This document shows positions 7,032-12,796 of a DNA stretch of 12,796 bases, piece after piece. The notes under the pieces are model-generated. The model searched no databases. It was not told the origin of the DNA and saw only the letters and a program-made list of their open reading frames with translations. This DNA comes from Methanosarcinales archaeon (GTDB taxonomy: Archaea > Halobacteriota > Syntropharchaeia > Alkanophagales > Methanospirareceae). How positions within the stretch are numbered: the first letter of the stretch is position 1; each line of letters begins with the position of its first letter. A program made the position numbers and the translations under genes. The stretch spans positions 1 to 12,796 of the forward strand of contig JAUXGS010000008.1 in NCBI GenBank assembly GCA_030621945.1, given 5' to 3'.

Positions 7032-7324
7032 TTAACGAACGAATATAGATAATGCTGCGGTTTTAAAATTCCTTCTCACCGCTTTTTTAATATCCGCTTC
7101 TTCAACCCCTTTCAACCCGTCTACTCGGTTAATACTACCGACTTTGTACCTGCATCGAAGTACCCATCATCATAATAATTAGTAAGCAGGTACAACGCTT
7201 CCTTTAGTTTTAAAGCGCAATACGGTACTTTTAGTGCTGCAACCTCTTCGTCAGTTCGCTTATTCACCAGCATCATTTTTAAAGACCCACTGTCTTCGAG
7301 TGTGGATGGGTCCGTTATTACCAC
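7032..7324 (-). pseudogene. Small gene apparently split by a frameshift, unknown function
   Basis: Two protein-like minus-strand frames abut here. The upstream frame (7121-7324) opens at a GTG and codes for 67 residues, including KMMLVNKRTDEEVAALKV and KEALYLLTNYYDDGYF, with a balanced soluble composition. It ends at TAG in 7121-7123. A second frame, open from about 7166 down to TAA at 7032-7034, has no ATG but reads VDGLKGVEEADIKKAVRRNF, a convincing amphipathic helix. The opposite strand here reads Ser/Phe-rich, as expected of antisense. A one-base slip between about 7121 and 7166 would join them into roughly 95-100 residues. The cause could be a real frameshift mutation, a sequencing error, programmed shifting or coincidence. 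I recognise no family. The upstream GTG has no good ribosome site, and an alternative ATG lies at about 7274-7276. Confidence 0.4.
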
Positions 7325-7439
7325 ATACGAGCATTATGGCCATATAAGCCTTTTGGGTACGTTTCCACTGGAGATCGTTTTAGAAGATTTATTAAAGGAT
7401 GAAATAGTTGAAATTATATCTGCGAGAGGTGGACGTTAA
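7302..7439 (+). CDS. Possible small ORF or gene remnant upstream of scpA
   Basis: From a GTG at 7302 the plus strand is open to TAA at 7437-7439, giving 45 residues. The first part overlaps the broken minus-strand gene, but the second half reads LGTFPLEIVLEDLLKDEIVE and looks like genuine protein. The weak start (GTG, or a TTG at 7353, neither with a clear ribosome site) leaves three options: a leader peptide, the tail of a lost gene, or chance. Its last codons contain the GAGAGGTGG that would serve scpA, so translation of this frame could be coupled to scpA. No family recognised. Confidence 0.25.
   Translation: MDGSVITTYEHYGHISLLGTFPLEIVLEDLLKDEIVEIISARGGR
7385..7434 (+). promoter_or_regulatory. 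Possible scpA promoter and ribosome binding site
   Basis: GATTTATTAAAGG at about 7386-7398 is a TATA-like stretch whose expected start site would lie near 7418. GAGAGGTGG at about 7424-7432 is a strong purine-rich ribosome site, spaced about 12 nt from the ATG at 7445. Another TATA-like core, CATATAAG near 7339-7346, lies further upstream and could serve either strand. Confidence 0.4.
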
Positions 7440-7444
7440 CAACG

Positions 7445-8260
7445 ATGGGGAATTACAAAAATCCAGGTAAGCAAATGAAATTCGACGAGCTATTTCGGCT
7501 GCTAAATTTTTGTAAAACGATACAAACGGAGGGGACAGACCCGTTCGACCTGGATGTCAAAAGGTTTCTTGAAACGCTGAAGCATTATCATAAGAAGTGG
7601 AAGTCGTTAGAGGATCTGCTTTTAGACGCCGATGCGATAGCTGAATTGGCAAAGATAATCGAATTGCAAGGTAAATGGATAAAAGACCGCTCCTCTTCGT
7701 TTTATATAGACCCCGTGTTACTGGAACTCAAACTCAAAATGCTGGAACCCCAGCAGTTAGCAACGGCATTCTTCAAATCATGGCATCCAATCATATCTCT
7801 TGACAGAATCACTCCACAGAGGCTGACAGAGGGGCTGGCTTATTGGAACGCTCTATTACCCCTTGGTGAGCGGGATGATGAATTCCCGCTTCCGTCTGCG
7901 GTCGAATCAACATTTGACATAGAGGATTTAATTGAGTTGAACATCTTATCCGAGACCGAGTTCGACGATGCAGTACAAGCAGTTTTAAACGAGCTTGAGG
8001 AGCGTGGCCGAATCGAATATCATGCTTTTATTTATGGTGCTTCATTCGAAACGAGTGTAAAAAAGGCGTATCTGACAAGTTATCTGGTAAACGAAGGAAA
8101 AGCAGAACTCGATATAAACCCCTTAGAAGAAGAAGTGTTTATTTCTCCGAGTTATACCAACGTCAATGCCCAAGCACATCACACTCAGAGCAGGTCTATA
8201 CCCGTTTCGTTAAGCTATGAGGATTGGTTAAGATGGAGAGTGAGACAGAAGAGGAATTAA
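7445..8260 (+). CDS. scpA: Kleisin-family segregation and condensation protein A (ScpA-like)
   Basis: Kleisins bridge the two heads of an SMC dimer and carry KITE subunits, forming the ring that organises and segregates chromosomes. In this 271-residue protein the N-terminal region has FDELFRLLNFCKTIQTEG, then DPFDLDVKRFLETLKHY at 32-48, matching the archaeal ScpA pattern of a helix followed by DPWDIDI. A helical bundle reaches to about 100, and an acidic, variable middle follows. The end holds a winged-helix-like segment at about 168-234, whose KKAYLTSYLVNEGKAELDI stretch and following EEEVFISP resemble the ScpA domain that docks on the SMC head. A tail of about 37 residues extends past it. 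Similarity is modest and read by eye. The overlapping KITE-like gene downstream is the strongest support. No smc gene lies in the window. The ATG at 7445 is favoured by its ribosome site over the one at 7475. Confidence 0.72.
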   Translation: MGNYKNPGKQMKFDELFRLLNFCKTIQTEGTDPFDLDVKRFLETLKHYHKKWKSLEDLLLDADAIAELAKIIELQGKWIKDRSSSFYIDPVLLELKLKMLEPQQLATAFFKSWHPIISLDRITPQRLTEGLAYWNALLPLGERDDEFPLPSAVESTFDIEDLIELNILSETEFDDAVQAVLNELEERGRIEYHAFIYGASFETSVKKAYLTSYLVNEGKAELDINPLEEEVFISPSYTNVNAQAHHTQSRSIPVSLSYEDWLRWRVRQKRN

Positions 8261-8784
8261 GGACAAGGACAGAACGGAAAGTAAAGAAAGCAGCCCAGTT
8301 ATTGTTCTTCAGACAGCATAGAATCCCCGGAGTTAAAGGCTGGGAGCTTAAAAAGGCATTGGGTGAGGATTACGTAGAAGTAATCGCAGTTTTAAATTCC
8401 GTTCTCGATACGCTTGGCATGGAAGTAAAACGAATAGGCGAAGAGGGAGGAGAAAGAGAAGGGGAAGAAAAAAAAGCTGAACGCGACAGGTTTATGATTG
8501 TGCTCAAAAGTCCTGTGATTGAAAAGGCTTCTGGTGAAAGGATAGATAATATCGCAATGCTCTCTGCTACGTTAGCTTATATAATCTCAAAGCAGGGCAA
8601 AGTGCAGAGGAAAGCGGTAGAGGATTTTTTAAGCGATAAATTCCCTAAACAGAGAGTTTACTTCGCTCTGGACAGGTATATCAAGCAAGGCTATGTGGGT
8701 GAAGATGATAAAGCATTGTATATCGGATGGAGGACACGAGCGGAAGTGGATAGGAAAGCCCTGTTAGATTTGATTTTGACTTAA
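8233..8784 (+). CDS. scpB: KITE-family SMC-kleisin partner, ScpB-like, with an Nse3/MAGE-like end
   Basis: This 183-residue protein is predicted to have two winged-helix units, about 13-95 and 103-180, split by a charged loop at 69-85. Two tandem winged helices are the hallmark of KITE proteins (ScpB, MukE, Nse1, Nse3), which bind the central part of a kleisin. The second unit contains NIAMLSATLAYIISKQGKV, a helix with RVYFALDRYIKQGYV, then ALYIGWRTRAEVDRKALLDL. That order, ending in a hydrophobic strand plus W-x-x-R-A, resembles the end of the eukaryotic Nse3/MAGE domain (FLWGPRAxAE). The overlap with scpA is 28 nt, indicating translational coupling. I prefer the ATG at 8233, with GAGG 10 nt ahead inside scpA, over a TTG at 8224. 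KITE identity is fairly likely. Whether it is closer to ScpB or Nse3 is inference. Confidence 0.65.
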   Translation: MESETEEELRTRTERKVKKAAQLLFFRQHRIPGVKGWELKKALGEDYVEVIAVLNSVLDTLGMEVKRIGEEGGEREGEEKKAERDRFMIVLKSPVIEKASGERIDNIAMLSATLAYIISKQGKVQRKAVEDFLSDKFPKQRVYFALDRYIKQGYVGEDDKALYIGWRTRAEVDRKALLDLILT

Positions 8785-8952
8785 TCTTTCCATTTTGGTG
8801 ATATATCGAGAGTACTCCGTAGATGCCCCCTTTTGCGTGGACCAACGGTCTCCTCTACGGCAGCCACATTCGTTTCTACACCCAGTATCTAAAAGTTATG
8901 TGTATCATTTCTTATTTAACAGTAGGTATAGAGACAGACACTCTTGAAAGAA
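8785..8952 (+). promoter_or_regulatory. Intergenic region and promoter ahead of the helicase
   Basis: This 168-bp stretch follows the KITE gene. CTTATTTAACA at about 8911-8921 is a TATA-like element whose predicted start site lies near 8940, some 13 nt before the helicase ATG. The helicase is therefore probably transcribed on its own. A frame from ATG 8823 reads AWTNGLLYGSHIRFYTQYLK, which is oddly protein-like but runs out of frame into the helicase, so I do not call it a gene. Confidence 0.4.
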
Positions 8953-10929
8953 ATGAACGAGAACGAATACGTACAGCATTTCACCGAACTCGTGGAGCTG
9001 GAACGAGAGGAACAGATGAGGCTGCATGAAGAGGAGATGCGAAGACTTAGTGGTCGGGAGCGGGAAGAGAAAGGCAGGGCTTTCCTGAAGATGAAAGGGA
9101 AATCTCAGGACCTGGGATTGGGCGGAAAGCACTTAGTCCGATTTCGGAAACAAAACGCTGATTTGACTCTGCCAGATAGTGAAATAGAAGTGGGAGACCT
9201 CGTTTTGGTGAGTAAAGCAGGCACAGCCCCATGGGATGACGATAATCCGACTGGGACGGTTGCGGAGAAGACTTTGTATTCTATTACGGTTGCGTTTGAC
9301 GATGCGCCACCGGGCTTTGTTTATCGAAAAGACCTTAGAATTGACCTTTTTGTAAATGACATCACGTTTCAACGTATGATTGAAGCTTTAAAGAAATTTA
9401 AACGACTGCCAAGGTGGCGAAAGGATAAATTGCTTGGTAATACACCGCCTGGTTTCACCAAGGTAAAAGAGATAGAATTCTGTAATGAGGAATTGAACGA
9501 AAGCCAGCAAGAAGCGGTTTTGCGGTGTTTAGCGGCACATGATTTCTTCCTCATTCACGGACCGCCGGGAACAGGGAAGACGATAACCTGCATAGAAGTT
9601 ATAGCACAACTTGTCAAGCGTGGCTATAAGGTTTTAGCCGCTGCAGACTCTAACGTGGCGGTGGATAACATAGTAGAACGCTTGGATAAGCTCGGTGTGG
9701 AAGTGGTGCGAATAGGGCATCCTGCACGTGTGATTCCTTCTTTACGGAGAAGAAGCTTGGACTATCTGGTTCAGGAAGATCCTGATTATATCAAGGCGCA
9801 AGAGCTTAGAGAGCAAGCGTATGAGCTAAAAGAGCGAATGAAAGGATTTATCGTGCCTGAAATGCGATGGAGAAGGGGCTTAAGTGATGACGCGATAATG
9901 CAGCTTGCACGAGAAGGGAGAGCAGTACGGGGTATACCAGCGGCAAAACTGAAGGGCATGCAGAAATGGCTAACGGTGAAGCAGCGGCTAGATAAATTAT
10001 TCGGCATGGCGCGTGAACTGGAAGAGAGCGCGATAGATAGAGTTATCAAGTCTGCGGAAGTAATTTGTGCGACGAACAGCACCGCGGGTTCTGAGATACT
10101 CAAAAGCGCGAAGTTCGATTTTGCTGTTATTGATGAAGCAACGCAGTCCACCGAGCCTTCCTCTTTGATCGCGGTGCTCAAGGCGAAGCGGTTTATCATG
10201 GCAGGCGACCACAAGCAGCTTCCACCTACGATCTTGAATGAGGAAGCAGCGAGAGGGGGTTTGAGCAAGAGTTTATTCGAGCGGCTTTTGCAGTTGCACG
10301 GTGACCGGATACGGGTGATGCTTGAAGTCCAGTATAGAATGAACGAAGAGATAGCGTCATTCCCGAATAAGGAATTTTACGAAGGGAAGCTGCAGGCGCA
10401 TGAACAGGTGAAAAGGCAAAATCTTACGGATATACTCCCGAAATCGAAATTAATAGATGAAGAGGTAAAACCATTTTTGTTTATTGACACGCGAGGCAGT
10501 GATGAGTTCAGGGAACGAGTAAGAAGAGGCTCGACGTCGAAAGAGAATGTAGGAGAAGCGAAATTGGTTAAGGATATTGCTGAACGCTTGTTAAGTCTGA
10601 GTATAGCACCAGAGGAAATAGCAATTATATCGCCCTATGATGACCAAATTGGACTTATTAGAACGATGCTTCGGGTGGACGGATTGGAGATAAAGACGGT
10701 AGACGGGTTTCAGGGCCGGGAGAAGGAGGTTGTTATTGTATCCTTTGTAAGGAGTAACAAATCAGGGGAAATAGGATTCCTCAGAGATTTAAGAAGGCTT
10801 AATGTCTCGATAACGAGAGCGAAGCGGAAGTTGGTTTTAATCGGGGATTCCACTACGCTTGAACGCAATGGCTGTTACAAACGGCTTATTGAGTCCGCAA
10901 AGGAACGAGGAGCGTATAAGAAAACCTAA
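8953..10929 (+). CDS. SF1B DNA/RNA helicase, UPF1/IGHMBP2-like
   Basis: This 658-residue protein carries the full superfamily 1 helicase motif set in UPF1-like form. An N-terminal charged helix (EYVQHFTELVELEREEQM) is typical of the archaeal IGHMBP2-like group. A beta-barrel region at about 75-130 includes GDLVLV and GTVAEKTLYSITVAF. The motifs are I (GPPGTGKT, 203-210), Ia (ADSNVAVDNIVERL, 231-244), II (DEAT, 394-397), III (GDHKQLPP, 418-425), IV (QYRMNEEIASFPN, 460-472), V (TVDGFQGREKE, 582-592) and VI (NVSITRAKRK, 617-626). The helical stretch at about 275-360 fits the 1B/1C insertions of UPF1-like enzymes. Relatives move 5' to 3' on single-stranded RNA or DNA. The physiological role in archaea is unknown, with repair, R-loop removal or RNA quality control all possible. 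I chose ATG 8953. A TTG three codons upstream is the alternative. Confidence 0.93.
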   Translation: MNENEYVQHFTELVELEREEQMRLHEEEMRRLSGREREEKGRAFLKMKGKSQDLGLGGKHLVRFRKQNADLTLPDSEIEVGDLVLVSKAGTAPWDDDNPTGTVAEKTLYSITVAFDDAPPGFVYRKDLRIDLFVNDITFQRMIEALKKFKRLPRWRKDKLLGNTPPGFTKVKEIEFCNEELNESQQEAVLRCLAAHDFFLIHGPPGTGKTITCIEVIAQLVKRGYKVLAAADSNVAVDNIVERLDKLGVEVVRIGHPARVIPSLRRRSLDYLVQEDPDYIKAQELREQAYELKERMKGFIVPEMRWRRGLSDDAIMQLAREGRAVRGIPAAKLKGMQKWLTVKQRLDKLFGMARELEESAIDRVIKSAEVICATNSTAGSEILKSAKFDFAVIDEATQSTEPSSLIAVLKAKRFIMAGDHKQLPPTILNEEAARGGLSKSLFERLLQLHGDRIRVMLEVQYRMNEEIASFPNKEFYEGKLQAHEQVKRQNLTDILPKSKLIDEEVKPFLFIDTRGSDEFRERVRRGSTSKENVGEAKLVKDIAERLLSLSIAPEEIAIISPYDDQIGLIRTMLRVDGLEIKTVDGFQGREKEVVIVSFVRSNKSGEIGFLRDLRRLNVSITRAKRKLVLIGDSTTLERNGCYKRLIESAKERGAYKKT

Positions 10930-10935
10930 ATTGTT

Positions 10936-11024
10936 GACACAGATTAACGCAGATTAACGCAGATGATAAAAATCAACAATGTTCACCCTAAATAAATCCG
11001 TGTAAATCAGTGTTAATCTGCGTC
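10936..11024. repeat. Imperfect inverted repeat of dispersed intergenic type
   Basis: The left arm (10936-10964) and right arm (10994-11024) are imperfect inverted copies of about 29-31 nt, separated by a loop of about 29 nt rich in A/T. The left arm contains a perfect tandem 10-mer, AGATTAACGC at 10941-10950 and 10951-10960. The right arm ends GTTAATCTGCGTC, the complement of the left start apart from single-base differences. I recall similar GCAGATTAACGCAGAT / TCCGTGTAAATC stretches as short dispersed repeats between genes in many unrelated bacterial and archaeal genomes. The element lies entirely between the helicase stop and the tgtA promoter. A long RNA hairpin here could terminate helicase transcription. 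It contains no coding sequence. Confidence 0.75.
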
Positions 11025-11036
11025 TTAAAGAGAAGG

Positions 11037-11077
11037 CAGTTATACTTTATATACAAATAAAAAGAGAAAAGAGGTGA
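11037..11077 (+). promoter_or_regulatory. tgtA promoter and Shine-Dalgarno site
   Basis: The AT-rich CAGTTATACTTTATATAC stretch at 11037-11054 offers two overlapping TATA-like boxes. GAGGTGA at 11071-11077 is a strong ribosome site 9 nt before the ATG at 11087 and fixes the start codon. The start site should lie around 11065-11070 for the ribosome site to be included in the mRNA, which favours the upstream half of the TATA stretch. Confidence 0.55.
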
Positions 11078-11086
11078 AAGACCCAT

Positions 11087-12601
11087 ATGCTCGAGTTTGA
11101 GATACGGCACAAGGACTTAATGGGAAGAATAGGGAAGCTTCAAACACCGCATGGATCCATAGAGACGCCGACGATAATGCCGGTAATAAACCCTAATCTC
11201 ATGTCTATCGGGGCGGAGGACATGAAGCAGTACGGCGCCGAGATGCTCATTACAAATGCGTATATAATTTATCGTAAGAGGGATTTGCGCGAAGCAGCGG
11301 TTAAAAATGGCATTCATTCACTTTTAAGATGTGAAATGCCCATAATGACTGATTCGGGCTCTTACCAGCTCTATGAGTATAAAGACGTAGAGGTGGGCAA
11401 TAGGGAAATACTGGAATTTCAGCAGAGTATCGGCTCTGACGTATGTGTGCCTCTGGACATACCGACTCCGCCGTATGCGAAGATAGAAAAAGCAAAGGAT
11501 GATTTAGAGGAGACAATGCGAAGGATGCGAGAAGCACGCAGGATCGTTCAGAATAACCCACTTGCAGGAGTGGTGCAAGGCTCTACTTTTGTAGACTTAC
11601 GGGCGGAGAGTGCCAAGCGTGTTGCGGCCCTCGGTTTTGATGTTTATGCAATAGGGGGTGTAGTGCCTTTGCTGGCATCCTATACATTTGATAAACTGGT
11701 AGATATAATCGTGGCATCGAAGATGAACTTACCGCTGAATGCTCCTGTTCATCTCTTCGGCGCCGGACATCCCATGATTTTTCCGTTAGCTGTTGCGTTA
11801 GGCTGCGACCTCTTCGACTCCGCAGCGTATGCGCTTTACGCAAAAGGGAAGCGATATATAACGAGTGAGGGAACGAGGAAAGTGGAGGATTTACAGTATC
11901 TCCCCTGTGCCTGTCCGGTGTGTTCCTCGTACAGCGTAAAAGAGCTAAAAGAGGACGTGGATGTACTGGCTGCGCATAATTTGTGGGTTACGTATGAGGA
12001 GATGCGAATAGTGAAGCAGAGCATCGTGGAGCGAAACCTCTGGGAACTCTGCGAGCGAAGATGCAGGGCGTATCCCGCGTTGCTGAACGGTTTGAAGCAA
12101 ATGACGAAATATTCTGCGTTGATTGAGAGATACGATCCCGGGACAAAACATCCTTTCTTTTATCTCGGTGAAAGTTCTGCATACAGACCCGAAGTGCTGA
12201 GATACTCTAGCAGGCTGGACAGGTTCACGTTATCAGGAAACGTCTTGATAACAACAATTCCTATCTCTCAAGAAATAAGCGTTATCGAAAACGAACGGTT
12301 TGACCACGTATTTTTTGTGAAACCACCGTTTGGACCGTATCCCGTCGAATTAGAGGAAAGTTATCCGGTGGGGCAGGCGGAAATACCTGCGGAAATAGAC
12401 GCCGAGGCAAAGACGATCGCATTGCAAAATGTATTGAAACTTCTGGAGCTTAATAAAGGGGTGCGATTCGTGTTCCTCTATGACCATAAGTGGGACGGGC
12501 ATCCGTTGATTGAAGAGATACGGAAGTATGCAGAGGTGAAAGCGGCTTTGCTACAAAAGTCTGAAAATCTGGTGACTTTAGGAGCAGACGAAAGAGTTTA
12601 G
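11087..12601 (+). CDS. tgtA: tRNA-guanine(15) transglycosylase (archaeosine), lacking the PUA domain
   Basis: ArcTGT swaps guanine at position 15 of the tRNA D-loop for preQ0, the first tRNA-bound step to archaeosine. The catalytic TIM barrel covers about 1-345. D89 in TDSGSYQL and D244 in LFDSAAY are the two catalytic-type aspartates. VVQGSTFVDLR at 162-172 and AIGGVVPLL at 188-196 are substrate-site segments. The zinc site is C274, C276, C279 and H297. A C-terminal archaeal domain follows, with PPFGPYPVELEESYPVGQAE at 413-432. At 504 residues it stops short of the roughly 580-residue form of thermophilic archaea and shows no PUA domain. In several euryarchaea that part resides in a separate tgtA2/ArcS-type gene, which I do not see here. 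Preceded by a strong ribosome site, it is probably monocistronic. Confidence 0.95.
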   Translation: MLEFEIRHKDLMGRIGKLQTPHGSIETPTIMPVINPNLMSIGAEDMKQYGAEMLITNAYIIYRKRDLREAAVKNGIHSLLRCEMPIMTDSGSYQLYEYKDVEVGNREILEFQQSIGSDVCVPLDIPTPPYAKIEKAKDDLEETMRRMREARRIVQNNPLAGVVQGSTFVDLRAESAKRVAALGFDVYAIGGVVPLLASYTFDKLVDIIVASKMNLPLNAPVHLFGAGHPMIFPLAVALGCDLFDSAAYALYAKGKRYITSEGTRKVEDLQYLPCACPVCSSYSVKELKEDVDVLAAHNLWVTYEEMRIVKQSIVERNLWELCERRCRAYPALLNGLKQMTKYSALIERYDPGTKHPFFYLGESSAYRPEVLRYSSRLDRFTLSGNVLITTIPISQEISVIENERFDHVFFVKPPFGPYPVELEESYPVGQAEIPAEIDAEAKTIALQNVLKLLELNKGVRFVFLYDHKWDGHPLIEEIRKYAEVKAALLQKSENLVTLGADERV

Positions 12602-12796
12602 GAGCAAAAGCTACCCTTGATGAGTGAGGTGCCTGAGACGTTTATCGGCAAAGAAGGAGGGTTACCACTTGGGTTATCGAATGAAAGACGTAGGTGGCTT
12701 ACGGCGATATTTAGAATAGTTTTCGTATAAAATTAATAATTGTGAATATATACTAGTAATTTCCCAATGATTATTTATACGGGGTAGGAAATAATA
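12602..12796. other. Region after tgtA with a doubtful 36-codon ORF and AT-rich end
   Basis: A frame from ATG 12620 to TAA 12728-12730 codes for 36 residues, including GLPLGLSNERRRWLTAIFRI. It has no ribosome site and no family I recognise, and it could be a small protein, a gene remnant or chance. From 12731 the sequence is very A/T-rich, and GATTATTTATAC near 12769-12780 resembles a TATA box for a gene beyond the window edge. No RNA gene is apparent. Confidence 0.3.

Noticed and set aside
9786..10268. 160-codon minus-strand open frame inside the helicase
   Set aside because: It is antisense of motifs I-III of a clearly intact helicase. Its Ser/Ala/Ile-rich composition is typical of such shadows.
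7445..10929. A new defence system built from kleisin, KITE and helicase, comparable to Wadjet
   Set aside because: There is no SMC/JetC-like ATPase or JetD-like nuclease. The helicase has its own promoter and is a widespread archaeal family, and the kleisin/KITE pair fits housekeeping condensin better.
10936..11024. CRISPR array or insertion-sequence end
   Set aside because: Only one inverted pair and two tandem 10-mers exist, with no regular repeat-spacer spacing and no transposase frame nearby.

Overview
The window looks like chromosomal DNA from a euryarchaeon, plausibly near the ANME-1/Methanomicrobia-Syntrophoarchaeia part of the tree. The placement rests on protein content: an archaeal-type alanyl-tRNA synthetase, a fused two-repeat tRNA-splicing endonuclease (the alpha2 type of several euryarchaeal groups), an archaeosine tRNA-guanine transglycosylase, and AT-rich TATA-like boxes 25-45 nt ahead of several starts instead of bacterial -35/-10 signals. 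The genus cannot be fixed from the sequence alone. I see no tRNA or rRNA gene, CRISPR array, integrase or intact insertion sequence.

Layout. (1) Positions 1-156 hold the C-terminal end of a TrkH/KtrB potassium transporter on the + strand. It converges on trkA (269-931, minus), the cytosolic RCK regulator of such transporters. trkA follows alaS (985-3762, minus) by 53 nt and is probably cotranscribed with it. (2) endA (3944-5005, +) diverges from alaS across about 180 bp containing two TATA-like boxes. A Yip1-type membrane protein follows (5089-5712, +) behind its own promoter. (3) A compact minus-strand operon runs from a UPF0173 metallo-beta-lactamase-fold hydrolase (6307-6948), through an 81-residue two-helix membrane protein (6057-6302), to a YbjQ/UPF0145 protein (5740-6060), with a 4-nt gap and an ATGA overlap. 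(4) Positions 6949-7444 hold no intact gene I recognise. They contain what looks like a frame-broken small minus-strand gene and a short plus-strand reading frame. (5) A kleisin-like ScpA protein (7445-8260) overlaps a two-winged-helix KITE/ScpB-like protein (8233-8784). An SF1B UPF1/IGHMBP2-like helicase follows from its own promoter (8953-10929). (6) An imperfect inverted repeat of a dispersed-repeat type (10936-11024) precedes tgtA (11087-12601), which lacks the C-terminal PUA domain. The window ends in AT-rich DNA with a doubtful 36-codon frame.

How the genes relate. Three genes serve tRNA: charging (alaS), intron removal (endA) and archaeosine at position 15 (tgtA). TrkH and TrkA belong to potassium uptake. 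The kleisin/KITE pair would bridge SMC heads in a chromosome-organising complex, but no smc gene is visible here. The rest is housekeeping or uncharacterised. No clear new defence or mobile system is present. The best leads are the KITE protein with a C-terminal signature resembling Nse3/MAGE, the broken gene at 7032-7324, and the repeat in front of tgtA.
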